Shown here: positions 1-8,697 of the stretch, one piece after another
How positions within the stretch are numbered: position 1 is the stretch's first letter
Layout: every line of letters starts with the position of its first letter
Assembly: GCF_014649755.1 (NCBI RefSeq)
Contig: NZ_BMTQ01000005.1
Coordinates: 248,001 to 312,000 of the forward strand
DNA: 64,000 nt
From: Streptomyces litmocidini
GTDB lineage: Bacteria > Actinomycetota > Actinomycetes > Streptomycetales > Streptomycetaceae
Direction of reading: 5' to 3'
Translations under genes and position numbers: made by a program
Notes under the pieces: generated by a model
Told to the model about the DNA's origin: nothing
Seen by the model: the letters and a program-made list of their open reading frames with translations, nothing else
Database searches by the model: none

Positions 1-61
1 CCCGGCCTCTCCGCCCCGGACGCCTCAGGACGCCTCAGGACCTCCCCGCCCCCCGGAAGCC

Positions 62-724
62 TCAGGGCCTCTCCGCCCCGGTCTCTCGCCCTCCGGACGC
101 CCCGGGACCTCGCACGGCGATTCCGTCCAGGACCATGGACAGGTACTGGCGGGCGATCTCCTCCGGGCTGTGCTGTCCGCCCGGCCGGTACCAGGACGCG
201 GCGACCCAGACGGTGTCGCGCACGAAGCGGTAGGTCAGACGGACGTCGAGGTCGTCGCGGAAGACCCCGTCCGCGACGCCGCGCTCCAGGGTTCCGAGCC
301 AGGCCTTCTCGAACCTGCGCTGCGAGTCGACGAGGTAGCCGAAGCGGGGCTGGTCGACGAGGTGCAGGGACTCCTTCTGGTAGATGGCGACGGCGGCGCG
401 GTGCCGGTCGATCTCCCGGAAGGACTCGGTGACGAGGGCCTCGATGGTCTCGCGGGGGCCGAGCCCGGCGCCGAGGACGGCGTCGTACCCCTCCCAGAGC
501 TCGTTCAGGAAGGTGGAGAGGATCTCGTCGAGCATCGACTCCTTGGAGTCGAAGTGGTAGTAGAGGCTGCCGGCGAGCATCCCGGCGGCGTCCGCGATCT
601 TGCGGACGGTGGTCGCGTTGTACCCCTGGGCGGCGAACACCTCGGCCGCCGTGTCGAGGAGTTCACGGCGCCGCTCGGGTCCCCCGCTCACTTGGGTCTT
701 CTTCTTGTTCGCAGTGTTCGGCAC
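62..724 (-). CDS. TetR/AcrR family regulator, KstR2-like
   Basis: 220-aa one-component DNA-binding repressor. The N-terminal third is a TetR helix-turn-helix (residues about 15-60, core ATTVRKIADAAGMLAGSLYY). The C-terminal part resembles mycobacterial KstR2, the regulator of cholesterol C/D-ring catabolism; from memory both share RxDLDVxLxYRFxRDTxWV and WYRPGG. I chose the GTG at 724 because the reading frame upstream of it has no TetR-like content. The likely ligand is an acyl-CoA thioester, by analogy with KstR2 only; no ring-degradation genes are nearby. The TetR assignment is certain, the KstR2 subfamily likely, the ligand unknown. Confidence 0.85.
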   Translation of the reverse strand: MPNTANKKKTQVSGGPERRRELLDTAAEVFAAQGYNATTVRKIADAAGMLAGSLYYHFDSKESMLDEILSTFLNELWEGYDAVLGAGLGPRETIEALVTESFREIDRHRAAVAIYQKESLHLVDQPRFGYLVDSQRRFEKAWLGTLERGVADGVFRDDLDVRLTYRFVRDTVWVAASWYRPGGQHSPEEIARQYLSMVLDGIAVRGPGASGGRETGAERP

Positions 725-951
725 GTGCCCATTCTGGTCCCCCCGCGCGCCGGCCCACCCAGGAGCCGGGCCTCCTGGCGCGGCGGGCTGCCGTCGTCGC
801 CGCGCCGGAGCGTCCGCGTCGGGCGTCCCGGCGCCCGGCTGCGGAAGCAGATCTCCTCTCCGTCCACCCAGGTCCGTACGCCCTCGGTCGGCTCCACCCG
901 GAAGAGCCGGATACCCGACAACCACTGTCCGGGTTGCTCCGGTGACGCGTC

Positions 952-1332
952 TCAGGCGGTGGCGGCGCGCTCCGCCGCGCTGCGCTCCACGCAGAACTCG
1001 TTGCCCTCCGGGTCCGCCATGGTGGCCCAGCCGGTGCCGTCGGCGTTCCGGCGGTCGTCGATCAGGGTGGCGCCGAGGCCGAGCAGCCGCTCGACCTCCT
1101 CGTCGCGGCTGCGGTCCTGCGGCTGGAGGTCGAGGTGGACGCGGTTCTTCACCGTCTTCCCCTCGGGGACCTGGATGAAGAGGAGGTTCGCGCCGGGCGA
1201 CTCGACGAGCGCCTCCGGGTCGCCGGGCTTGTCGTCGTCGGAGGGCTCGGAGTCGAGGACCTTGGCCCAGAAGGTCGCCAGGGCGTAGGCGTCGGCGCAG
1301 TCGACGGTCACGTGTCGTACGAGAGAGGTCAT
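952..1332 (-). CDS. VOC (glyoxalase/bleomycin-resistance fold) family protein
   Basis: 126-aa single-module vicinal-oxygen-chelate protein. It starts MTSLVRHVTVDCADAYALA, has the mid-domain strand NRVHLDLQPQ and ends with the typical ADPEGNEFCV metal-side motif. The ATG at 1332 was chosen over an upstream in-frame start because homologues begin at this strand; a purine-rich GGGG lies just upstream. Proteins of this small subfamily are common in Streptomyces and mostly uncharacterised, so no substrate can be named. It is a monocistronic-looking minus-strand gene between the TetR gene and the VWA gene. Confidence 0.85.
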   Translation of the reverse strand: MTSLVRHVTVDCADAYALATFWAKVLDSEPSDDDKPGDPEALVESPGANLLFIQVPEGKTVKNRVHLDLQPQDRSRDEEVERLLGLGATLIDDRRNADGTGWATMADPEGNEFCVERSAAERAATA

Positions 1333-1427
1333 GGCCCCATGATTGCCCGCGGCAACGGCCGGGGCGAGCGGATTACCGTTCCTCGCACCGGAGTTGCCGC
1401 CCCTCGGTCGCCGCAACGGGCGCGGGG

Positions 1428-2147
1428 TCACGACCGGACGACGCCCTGGGCCCGGGCGGCGGCGAGCCAGGCCGGGAACTCGGAGACGAGCCGGTCGTAC
1501 AGCTCGGCGTCCGGGACCCGGTTCGGGTCCTGGCCCGCGTGGAAGAAGCCGGCGTTGTCGAGGGGCCGCTTCGCCGGCACGGCCAGCTCGTCGAGCCTGC
1601 GCAGGAACTCGAACTGCCGGCTGCCGGGGTCGCCGAAGCCGATGAACTGCCAGAAGATCGGCAGGCGGGCCGCCTTGCAGACGTACCGCTCGGCGGCGAG
1701 CTTGTTGATGGGCCCTCCGTCGGTCTGGAAGACGACGAGCGCGGGCGCGGTGGAGCCGCTGTCCAGGTAGTGGTCGATGACGGCGTCCATGGCGAGGTGG
1801 TAGCTCGTCTTCCCCATGTGGCCGAGGCCGGCGACGATCCGGCCGATCCGGCCGGCGTGGTCGTCGAGCCGGATCTCGGTCTCCGCGTCGATGTCGGTGG
1901 AGAAGAAGACCACCGGCACCCGCCCGTCGTCGTCGAGGTGCGCGGAGAGCCCGAGGACCCGGTCGGCGAGGGTCTGGACGGTGCCGTTGGCGTAGTACGG
2001 CTTCATGGAACCCGAGTAGTCGATGACGAGGTAGACGGCGACCCGCTGTCCGCTGATCCCGTTCCGTGCCAGTGACGCCCCGGCCTCCTTGTAGAGACTC
2101 ACCAGGGCGGGTGCGGTCTCCTCGACCTTCCGCAGGCTCAGTGCCAT
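1428..2147 (-). CDS. VWA-domain protein (TerF/TerY-like)
   Basis: 239-aa protein made almost entirely of one von Willebrand factor A domain. The metal-ion-dependent adhesion site is intact: D43-Y-S45-G-S47 early, then the Thr/Asp loops (GKTSYHLAMDAV and FQTDGGPINK). Similar stand-alone VWA proteins occur with tellurium-resistance (Ter) stress genes, but no other ter gene is present here. The ATG at 2147 is preceded by a strong GGAGGGGG site that lies inside the 3' end of the padR gene, and the two genes overlap by 10 bp, so they are probably translationally coupled. The partner is unknown. Confidence 0.85.
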   Translation of the reverse strand: MALSLRKVEETAPALVSLYKEAGASLARNGISGQRVAVYLVIDYSGSMKPYYANGTVQTLADRVLGLSAHLDDDGRVPVVFFSTDIDAETEIRLDDHAGRIGRIVAGLGHMGKTSYHLAMDAVIDHYLDSGSTAPALVVFQTDGGPINKLAAERYVCKAARLPIFWQFIGFGDPGSRQFEFLRRLDELAVPAKRPLDNAGFFHAGQDPNRVPDAELYDRLVSEFPAWLAAARAQGVVRS

Positions 2148-2728
2148 GGCCGTTCCCCCTCCCGTTCCTCGATGTCCGCGAGCATGGCGTCGGCCAGGTC
2201 GCGCTCGGCCGTGTAGTACCGCTCGGCCCACTTGAGGGTGAGCCGCGGGTACGCCCACGCCTCGTCCGCCCCCGCGACGTCCGCCTCGGCGCGCCGCCGC
2301 ATGCGCTCGGCGTGCTCCCGGTGCGCGGCCAGGATCTCGCGCATCCGCTCGGGTTCGAGGAGGTGGCCGAGCCAGAGCCGGAGCATCGGCCCGTGCTTCA
2401 GGACGGGCGGGTCGAGGGGGGCGGTGCGGGCCCGGGTGCGGACGGCGTCGAGGCCCTCGTCGGTGATGCGGTAGACGCGTTTGTCACGGCTGCCGGTCTC
2501 GGGGGCGACGAGCCGCGAGGTGGCGTAGCCGCTGTTCTCCCGGCGCTTGAGCTCGCTGCAGACCTGGCTGAAGGACGGACTCCGGTAGAAGAGGCCGAGG
2601 GACCGGTCGGCCCACTTCTTGACGTCGTACCCGGACGACTCCCGTCCGTGGGACAGCAGTCCGAGCACGGCCCAGCCGGTCGCGGGAAGGCCCGGCACGC
2701 CCTCTCGGTCCGCCACGGAGTCCACCAC
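2138..2728 (-). CDS. PadR family transcriptional regulator
   Basis: 196-aa winged-helix repressor. The N-terminal wHTH spans residues about 15-90 (GWAVLGLLSHGRESSGYDVK, then the wing with KRVYRITDEGLDAV). A C-terminal coiled-coil dimerisation region rich in Arg/Glu follows (about 110-190). It is the first gene of a two-gene minus-strand unit with the VWA gene. Its start faces the truncated oxidoreductase at 2824, so the divergent 95-bp region is the probable target. That region has an imperfect inverted repeat (AGGCA at 2788, TGCCT at 2801) that could be the operator, though it does not match the usual PadR ATGT-N8-ACAT pattern. Confidence 0.88.
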   Translation of the reverse strand: MVDSVADREGVPGLPATGWAVLGLLSHGRESSGYDVKKWADRSLGLFYRSPSFSQVCSELKRRENSGYATSRLVAPETGSRDKRVYRITDEGLDAVRTRARTAPLDPPVLKHGPMLRLWLGHLLEPERMREILAAHREHAERMRRRAEADVAGADEAWAYPRLTLKWAERYYTAERDLADAMLADIEEREGERPWH

Positions 2729-2823
2729 GGACGGCAGTCTACGGCTCTTCCTCCCCCCTCCCCGTGCCTGCCAGAAGCATTTCGACTAGGCATAGAACTC
2801 TGCCTGCCCCGGAGGAGCGTCCC

Positions 2824-3094
2824 GTGTGGTTCTCCACGATCTTCGAAGCACAGCTCGTCGACCCCACCCCCGCCCGCGAACGCCAGGTCCTCCACGACGT
2901 ACCGCACCGACCACGCCTACGGGGACGCGGCCACCGCGATCGCCTCCGTCGAACGGCTCCGGAAGATCGGCGTCGACGAGGTGATGTGCCTGATCCAGAT
3001 GGGCACGGTGCCGCAGGACGTCTGCCTGGAGACGATCCGGCAGTGGGGCGAGCACGTGATCCCGCGCTTCCGCGCGCCGCGGGCGTCCGAGTGA
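2824..3094 (+). pseudogene. LLM-class flavin-dependent oxidoreductase remnant (internal deletion)
   Basis: Only both ends of a luciferase-like monooxygenase survive. From GTG 2824, after a good GGAGGAG site, the frame reads WFSTIFEAQLVDPTPARERQ, the typical family N-terminus. After about 25 codons it runs into out-of-frame sequence. In another frame, from about 2900, the typical C-terminus appears (HAYGDAATAIASVERLRKIG and DEVMCLIQMGTVPQDVCLE), ending at 3094. Family members have about 350-400 residues, so roughly 300 codons are missing and the junction shifts the frame. The intact ribosome site and clean ends suggest a fairly recent deletion. It sits divergent to padR, whose target it may have been. 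Confidence 0.8.
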
Positions 3095-3145
3095 GTCCGG
3101 GAGGCTTCCCCGACGCCCCCATTCGGATGGGGTGTTCATGGAATC

Positions 3146-6100
3146 ATGAGGGATCTGGGGGGCCGCACAACGGAGTCGGGGGTACGGGTGAGCGCGACGA
3201 CGGCCGCGTCGGAGGACACGACCGAGGGGCCGGTCGGCGGCAGACGGCGGGCGCTGCTCGTCGGAGTCGGCAGGACCCCGTTTCTCGAACGGGACGAGAC
3301 CCTCGCCCGCCGCTTCCCCCTGCTCGGTTTCGTCGACCGCGACGTCGAACTCGTCGGGTCCGCCCTCGCCGAGTCCGGTTACAGCGTCGACGCCCTCCAC
3401 CCCGGCCACACCAGTCCGGAACGGCGTGACACGGGTGTCGGCTCGATCGTGAGCGCGGTGGAGGACTTCCTCCTCTCCTGCACGGCCGGGGACACGGCGT
3501 TCCTCTACGTCTCCGCCCACGGGGTCACCGTCGGCGAGCGCGAGTACCTCCTCACCTCGGACACACGGCCCCGCGCCGACGGCTCGCTCATAGCGCAGAC
3601 GATCCTCGAAACCGCCCCCGAGGTCCTGTTGGGCCAGATCCCCGAGGGCGTCACGGTCGTGGTCTGCCTCGACACCTGCCGGACCGACCAGCCGGCCTCG
3701 CCCGCGGACGCGGACGAGGCCCGTCTGGTGAACTCCGCCTACCGTGACGTGGCCTGGCTCCTCGCGGCCGGACGCGGACAACCCGCCTACGCCGACCCTG
3801 AGAAGGGCAGCTATTTCGGCATCGCCCTTTCCGAGGCGTTGTCCCGCAACAGTCCCCCGAAGACCCTGAAGGAACTCCACGCCTTCGTCCAGGGCAGGGT
3901 CGAGCGGCTGACCGCACGGCTGACGGAGCCTCCGCCGACCGTCGATTTCCAATGCGTGGAGGGCCTCGCCGAACGGTTGGTCCTCTGCCAGGGATCCCAG
4001 GAGACCCAGCGCTGGGTCGAGGCGGTCTCCGAGTCCGTTCTCTGGCAGCACACTTCGCACGCGGACGCGCACGAACGGGTCAAGGACAAGCTCGCCGACC
4101 TGGCGCGCGAGGTCACGAAAAGCCGCCTGGGCACGGATTCCGCCCTCGCCACGCCCTGGAGCGATCCCGAGTACCCGATCCGAGTCGTCGACCGCCTCGG
4201 CCGACTCGTCGAAGCAGCCCGCCTCACCGGCCGTGAACGCCTCTCCCCCGCCGAAACGGCGGCACTGCTCGCCGCACCCCTGCTGCACGAGGGCGTCGTC
4301 GCCGTCGCCCTGAGCGAGCTGGCGGCACTCCGGCCCGACCGGATCGACCGGATCGAGGATGGCCATGGACGGGAGGCCGCCACCCCTCACGACCACCTGG
4401 TGTGCGACGCCGCACGGGACGTGTCCCGGGCACACTCGCAGGTCAGCCTGGCGGCCGAGACCCTGCGCCAGCGCCATCTGACCGAACCGGCCACGGCAGC
4501 CGATCACTGGCTCCGGCACCGGTTCATCGCCGACTGGGACCGCCTGTGGGACCGCACCGGCGACTACGCGGCGGTCGACCACCTGCTCACCATGGTGGTC
4601 GCGGCCGTGACCGCCGGATCGCCCAGCGAGACATCCCCGCAGAACCGCACCCTGATCGACCGCCAACTCCGTCAGGTCCTCGCCCACGTCACGGTCGCGC
4701 CCGGCAGCAGCCCCCGCATCAACGACAGCGGCGAACTCCGTTGGAACGAGCACCCCGCCGTGCCCGGCAACCAGTGGCGCGCCCCCGACCTCGCGTACCT
4801 CGTCTGGCTGGCCTCGCTCCTCGCCGCGGACCCCCGGCGCATGTCGAGCGTGCTCGTCGACCACTTGGGCGCCCACCGCCGACTCGTCCCCTCGGACGTC
4901 ACCGCGGCTCTCTCCGAGTACCGCCTGGAGTCCCCCGCCGAGCACACGCGGACGGGTGACGGTGATGACGGATACGACCTCGCGGTCCACTTCCTCTGCC
5001 CGCACCCCGCGCTGCACGCGGCCGTGGAGGACCTGGCGGCGACCGCTGACGCGTCGGTCCGGGCCAGGCACAAGGGCTGGAAGGAGGACCAGAGGACCGC
5101 TCCCCCCTTGCTGCGCGGCATCCCGCGGAAGGTGACCACCGAGTTTCTGGAACCCCTCGAACAGCAGTACACCAAACCGCTGGAGCGCTTCCGGCTCGCC
5201 GAGGACGAGATCCGCCCACTGCTCATGGGCACCCAGTTGTACGGCGACAGGATGCTCGCCGTCCGGGAGCTCTACCAGAACGCCCTGGACGCCTGCCGGC
5301 ACCGGCAGCTGCGCGCCGAGTACGGGCGGCGCCTGCGCAAGTGCGGGGCGAAGGGGCGTGACCCGGAGATCTCCTTCGTCCAGGGGTACGACGCGGAGGA
5401 CCGTCCGTACATCGAGTGCCGCGACACGGGCACCGGAATGAGTCGCAGAAAGCTCACCTCGATGTTCGCCCGGGCAGGCAAGCGGTACGAGCAGGACCCG
5501 GACTTCGTGCAGGAGCGACGGAACTGGCGGCGGGCGGGCATCGAGCCGGTCCCGTTCAACAGCCGTTTCGGCATCGGCGTGTTCAGCTACTTCATGCTGG
5601 CGGAGGAGGTCGTGGTCACCACTGCCACCACCGACCTTCACGGCAACCTCTCCCGTACGGAAGCACCACTGCAGGCCACCATCCAGTCGGGCTCTGGACT
5701 CCTGGAGATCGTGGAGACCACGGACGCCCCGGAACGCGGCGGAACGGTGGTCCGCCTCTATCTGAGCGCGGACGGCGAGACACCGCCGTCACTGGTGGAG
5801 ACCCTCCGGAAGCTGCTGTGGGTGAGTGACCACCACGTCACGGCGGAGGAACTGGACCGGAACGGCCACCGGATCCGCTCGGCGGAGTGGAATCCGGGCG
5901 AGCTCCAGCCCTCGGAGGACTGGCCGACCGGGCCGGCCAGGGCAGGGACCGACGCCTGGCTCGTCCAGGGCAAGGGCCAGCTGCTCCTGGACGGCGTGGT
6001 GATCAGGAACGCGCCGGAGGTCGACGGCTACGTCTTCAATCTGCGCGAACATGACCAGCCGGTGCCGACGGTGGACCGGAACGGGCTGATCAGCTACGAC

Positions 6101-8374
6101 AAGGAGGGGGTGGAGCAGCGCCTCCTCACGGCCGTGCCGGAGGCCGTCCGGTCGTTCGACGAGGTGTCGCTGCGCTGGCTGTGGGAAATCGCCCTCACAG
6201 AGCCGCGACTGGCGGTGAAGGTCTTCGACTCACTCGACGAAGACGCTGTGGGCGTACTGCACGCCACCCACTCCGAGCGCAGCTTGGACACTTCCCCCCT
6301 TCACCTGCGCGTCGTGGGATGCCTGCCCTTCGACGGAAGATCCATCAGGTTGAACCACTACGAGCCCACCTTCGGCGACGTCCGGCGAAGAGAAGGCCAG
6401 CTGTTCGACCGGTGGCGGCGCTCTCTGCTGGGTGTCTTTCGCGAAGGACATGAACCCTTCACACCTCGTGGGTATCCCTTGCCTCGTGGTCTGGACGCGC
6501 TGCTCTTCGAGCGCGCAGTGCCCGACGGTTCCTGGGTCGCGCCTCTGCGGGCGGCTGCTCTCACCCGTCAACCCCTGTCTCTGGCCGTACGCGCCCAGCG
6601 GCGCTACGCCATCGCCGGTGTCAAGGTGCCCGAGACCACCGACATCCGAGCGCTCGGAAACATGTTTCCGACCGTGGTCATGGCAGACCTCTCCTACGCG
6701 GAGACGGACGCGCGGCGGTCCGCTCCGGGAGAGGAAAACTCACTGCCTGCACGCCTCTCGGCGCTCCTGCCCGTTTCGGCGGCTCACGAGATCACACTGG
6801 ACGAGACCCTCGCCGCAGCGCGGGACCTGGTGAGCAGCGTGGCCGTCGAGGGCTGGAAGGACATCCCCGAACTCTCCGGACACGTCGTCCTCGACACGGA
6901 GGCGAGCGCGCTGGCCACTCCGGTCAGCGTGATCACGGATAGGGAACCACGGGGCTGGCAGGAGGGCACAGTCCACCCTGTCGATCTACTGGTGCGTGCC
7001 CCGGCGGTCGAGCAGCGCGAAGAGCTCGTCGAGCGGATCGCGGAACTGGAACAGCTGGGGTTCCGCCTGGGCCCTGGCGTGTCCGACACCACGCTCGGGC
7101 ATCGAGCCCTGACCGGCGACGAGCGGCGTCTCCTCTCGCGGGACGTGGACGGGGAGCGCCCCTGGGTCAGCGGGGACCTCGGCTTGTTCGATGTGCTGAA
7201 CCGGTCCCTGCGCATGCGAGTGCCCGTGGGTCGCGTAGTGGAGCAGGTCAACGGCCTCACCGCCGCCACAGGGGTCTCAGCGGTGTCCGTTCCCGACGCT
7301 GTCGCCGACTGGATCGTCCCTCACTGGGCCAGTTATCTCCTCCCCTGGAAAGGGGAGGAGCGGGGACCGTTCGGGCCGTGGCGCCTCGCCGCCGCCCTGC
7401 GCAACTCCTCCGGCGACACCGGGCTCACCTCATTGCGTCAGGATTTGCGGCACCTGGACGCCTGCGGTGTACTCGCCCCCGGCTGCCTCGCCCTCGTCGA
7501 AGCGAACCTGGCCCAGATCACCGACCTGGATCCCTATCTGGACCGGTTCTTGCATGCGGTCCATCCCTACTCGGCATACGACTGCGGACGCTGGGACCTC
7601 GACGCACAGGGCTTGGGAGTAGCGCCGTTGACCCTTCTCGCCGCCCGGGAGAAGGGCACGCTCGGTGCCCAGATCGAGAGGCTGAGGGCCCTTCCCCTGC
7701 CCTTTCCCCTGAAGATCGCCGACCTTCCCGTGCCGGTCGCCTCCGCCGCTCCCCACCATGCGATCGCCATGTGGTTCGAGCAGAGGGAGGACGGGTTCAC
7801 CCAGCGGATGGCCTTCCACTCCGCCCTCAGCTGCGGACAGCTCTTGCTCCAGGCCATGGCCTCCTCCCAGGGCCTCGGCGATGTCGTCCGCCTCGTCCAG
7901 GCCTTCCTCCCCGTCGGCGGCCCCTCCCTCCCCGGCCCCTTCACCGGCCCGGACGCCGAGGCCCTGGAGGACTTCGTCCCCGACGACTTCGACCTGGCCG
8001 CGTTCGATCCCGGTCTCCTCGGCCCCGGCGCCCTCGGCCCCCTCGAACTCGTCCTCGTCGCGGGCCGGTTCGGGTGGACCCTCGGGAAGGCGTACGAGCG
8101 CTACGCGCCCTTCCGGTGTCTCGGTCTCGACGTCACCGTCCCGGAGCCCGTCGGGGCCGAACGGGACCTGGCGCCCGACTGGTGCGACGTCATCGTGCTC
8201 ACCGCCCGGCTGACCGGCCGCGCCCCGGCGCTCGAAGGCGCCGTGGATCCCGACCACATCACCCTGTGCGCCGAGGAGACCGATCTCCCGGAGGCGCAGG
8301 TCCTGGAGCGGCTCCGCGCGTACTCCCGCCTCTTCGACCTCGACCTTCCCCCCTTCGGAGGCCCCCACCCATGA
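3146..8374 (+). CDS. Caspase-like / HSP90-type GHKL ATPase multidomain protein
   Basis: 1742 aa with several domains. Residues about 35-290 form a caspase-like (C14/CD clan) protease fold with catalytic His125 (YVSAHG) and Cys178 (CLDTCR). A helical region (about 290-690) follows; similar proteins are sometimes annotated there with an HD-type or inactive-HD domain, but I see no clear HD motif. Residues about 690-1000 are an HSP90/GHKL ATPase: E708-L-Y-Q-N712-A-L-D715 (N-box), D760-T-G-T-G (G1) and F804-NSRFGIG (G2). The last ~700 residues contain repeated winged-helix-like modules (for example about 1633-1740). An alternative GTG start at 3188 has a better G-rich site. It overlaps the next gene by ATGA. 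HSP90-like ATPases fused to effector proteases have been described computationally in bacterial conflict systems; function in defence or programmed death is inferred. Confidence 0.85.
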   Translation: MRDLGGRTTESGVRVSATTAASEDTTEGPVGGRRRALLVGVGRTPFLERDETLARRFPLLGFVDRDVELVGSALAESGYSVDALHPGHTSPERRDTGVGSIVSAVEDFLLSCTAGDTAFLYVSAHGVTVGEREYLLTSDTRPRADGSLIAQTILETAPEVLLGQIPEGVTVVVCLDTCRTDQPASPADADEARLVNSAYRDVAWLLAAGRGQPAYADPEKGSYFGIALSEALSRNSPPKTLKELHAFVQGRVERLTARLTEPPPTVDFQCVEGLAERLVLCQGSQETQRWVEAVSESVLWQHTSHADAHERVKDKLADLAREVTKSRLGTDSALATPWSDPEYPIRVVDRLGRLVEAARLTGRERLSPAETAALLAAPLLHEGVVAVALSELAALRPDRIDRIEDGHGREAATPHDHLVCDAARDVSRAHSQVSLAAETLRQRHLTEPATAADHWLRHRFIADWDRLWDRTGDYAAVDHLLTMVVAAVTAGSPSETSPQNRTLIDRQLRQVLAHVTVAPGSSPRINDSGELRWNEHPAVPGNQWRAPDLAYLVWLASLLAADPRRMSSVLVDHLGAHRRLVPSDVTAALSEYRLESPAEHTRTGDGDDGYDLAVHFLCPHPALHAAVEDLAATADASVRARHKGWKEDQRTAPPLLRGIPRKVTTEFLEPLEQQYTKPLERFRLAEDEIRPLLMGTQLYGDRMLAVRELYQNALDACRHRQLRAEYGRRLRKCGAKGRDPEISFVQGYDAEDRPYIECRDTGTGMSRRKLTSMFARAGKRYEQDPDFVQERRNWRRAGIEPVPFNSRFGIGVFSYFMLAEEVVVTTATTDLHGNLSRTEAPLQATIQSGSGLLEIVETTDAPERGGTVVRLYLSADGETPPSLVETLRKLLWVSDHHVTAEELDRNGHRIRSAEWNPGELQPSEDWPTGPARAGTDAWLVQGKGQLLLDGVVIRNAPEVDGYVFNLREHDQPVPTVDRNGLISYDKEGVEQRLLTAVPEAVRSFDEVSLRWLWEIALTEPRLAVKVFDSLDEDAVGVLHATHSERSLDTSPLHLRVVGCLPFDGRSIRLNHYEPTFGDVRRREGQLFDRWRRSLLGVFREGHEPFTPRGYPLPRGLDALLFERAVPDGSWVAPLRAAALTRQPLSLAVRAQRRYAIAGVKVPETTDIRALGNMFPTVVMADLSYAETDARRSAPGEENSLPARLSALLPVSAAHEITLDETLAAARDLVSSVAVEGWKDIPELSGHVVLDTEASALATPVSVITDREPRGWQEGTVHPVDLLVRAPAVEQREELVERIAELEQLGFRLGPGVSDTTLGHRALTGDERRLLSRDVDGERPWVSGDLGLFDVLNRSLRMRVPVGRVVEQVNGLTAATGVSAVSVPDAVADWIVPHWASYLLPWKGEERGPFGPWRLAAALRNSSGDTGLTSLRQDLRHLDACGVLAPGCLALVEANLAQITDLDPYLDRFLHAVHPYSAYDCGRWDLDAQGLGVAPLTLLAAREKGTLGAQIERLRALPLPFPLKIADLPVPVASAAPHHAIAMWFEQREDGFTQRMAFHSALSCGQLLLQAMASSQGLGDVVRLVQAFLPVGGPSLPGPFTGPDAEALEDFVPDDFDLAAFDPGLLGPGALGPLELVLVAGRFGWTLGKAYERYAPFRCLGLDVTVPEPVGAERDLAPDWCDVIVLTARLTGRAPALEGAVDPDHITLCAEETDLPEAQVLERLRAYSRLFDLDLPPFGGPHP

Positions 8375-8697
8375 GTTCTGCCGCCCCCTACCGCCGCACG
8401 AACCTCCCGCTCGCCCAGCCCGCCACCACCTTCCTGTGGCAGTCCGCCGGAGCCGGCCGCGTCGAGGCCACCGGGGAGTGCCCCGAGTGCCGGTGCGTGA
8501 CCACCCGGGTGTGGGAGGAGATCCAGTACGTCACCAAAGGCCCCTCCGGGCCGGACAAGCAGGCGTTCGACAACGGCGAACCGAAGTTCGCCCAGTGCCA
8601 CTGCCCCACCTGGCACGTGAACCGGCCGGCCGAGATCCCCGACGGCTGCGGGGCCACGTTCTGGATCGCGCTTCCGCCGCAGGGGCTCTCACTGTGA
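8371..8697 (+). CDS. Cys-rich small protein, possible zinc-binding
   Basis: 108-aa protein that I do not recognise. It has six Cys and a His that could bind metal: C37-x2-C40-x-C42, then C76-x-C78-x3-H82, then C93. The spacing suggests one or two zinc-ribbon-like knuckles. There is no signal peptide or membrane segment. Its ATG overlaps the stop of the caspase-HSP90 gene (ATGA) and its stop overlaps the GTG of the membrane protein gene (GTGA), so it is co-translated with both. The invariant coupling suggests an adaptor or regulator of the large protein; that role is inference. Confidence 0.7.
   Translation: MSSAAPYRRTNLPLAQPATTFLWQSAGAGRVEATGECPECRCVTTRVWEEIQYVTKGPSGPDKQAFDNGEPKFAQCHCPTWHVNRPAEIPDGCGATFWIALPPQGLSL

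Noticed and set aside
24..41. CGCCTCAGGA tandem near the window start
   Set aside because: Only two short copies; no evident function.
688..921. 77-aa frame upstream of the TetR gene (IRLFRVEPTEGVRTWVDGEE)
   Set aside because: The middle faintly resembles the last strands of a PPOX-type protein and may be a gene remnant, but it is too short and lacks support to call.
2786..5641. 951-aa open frame opposite the caspase-HSP90 gene
   Set aside because: Shadow frame; the plus-strand protein has the catalytic motifs.
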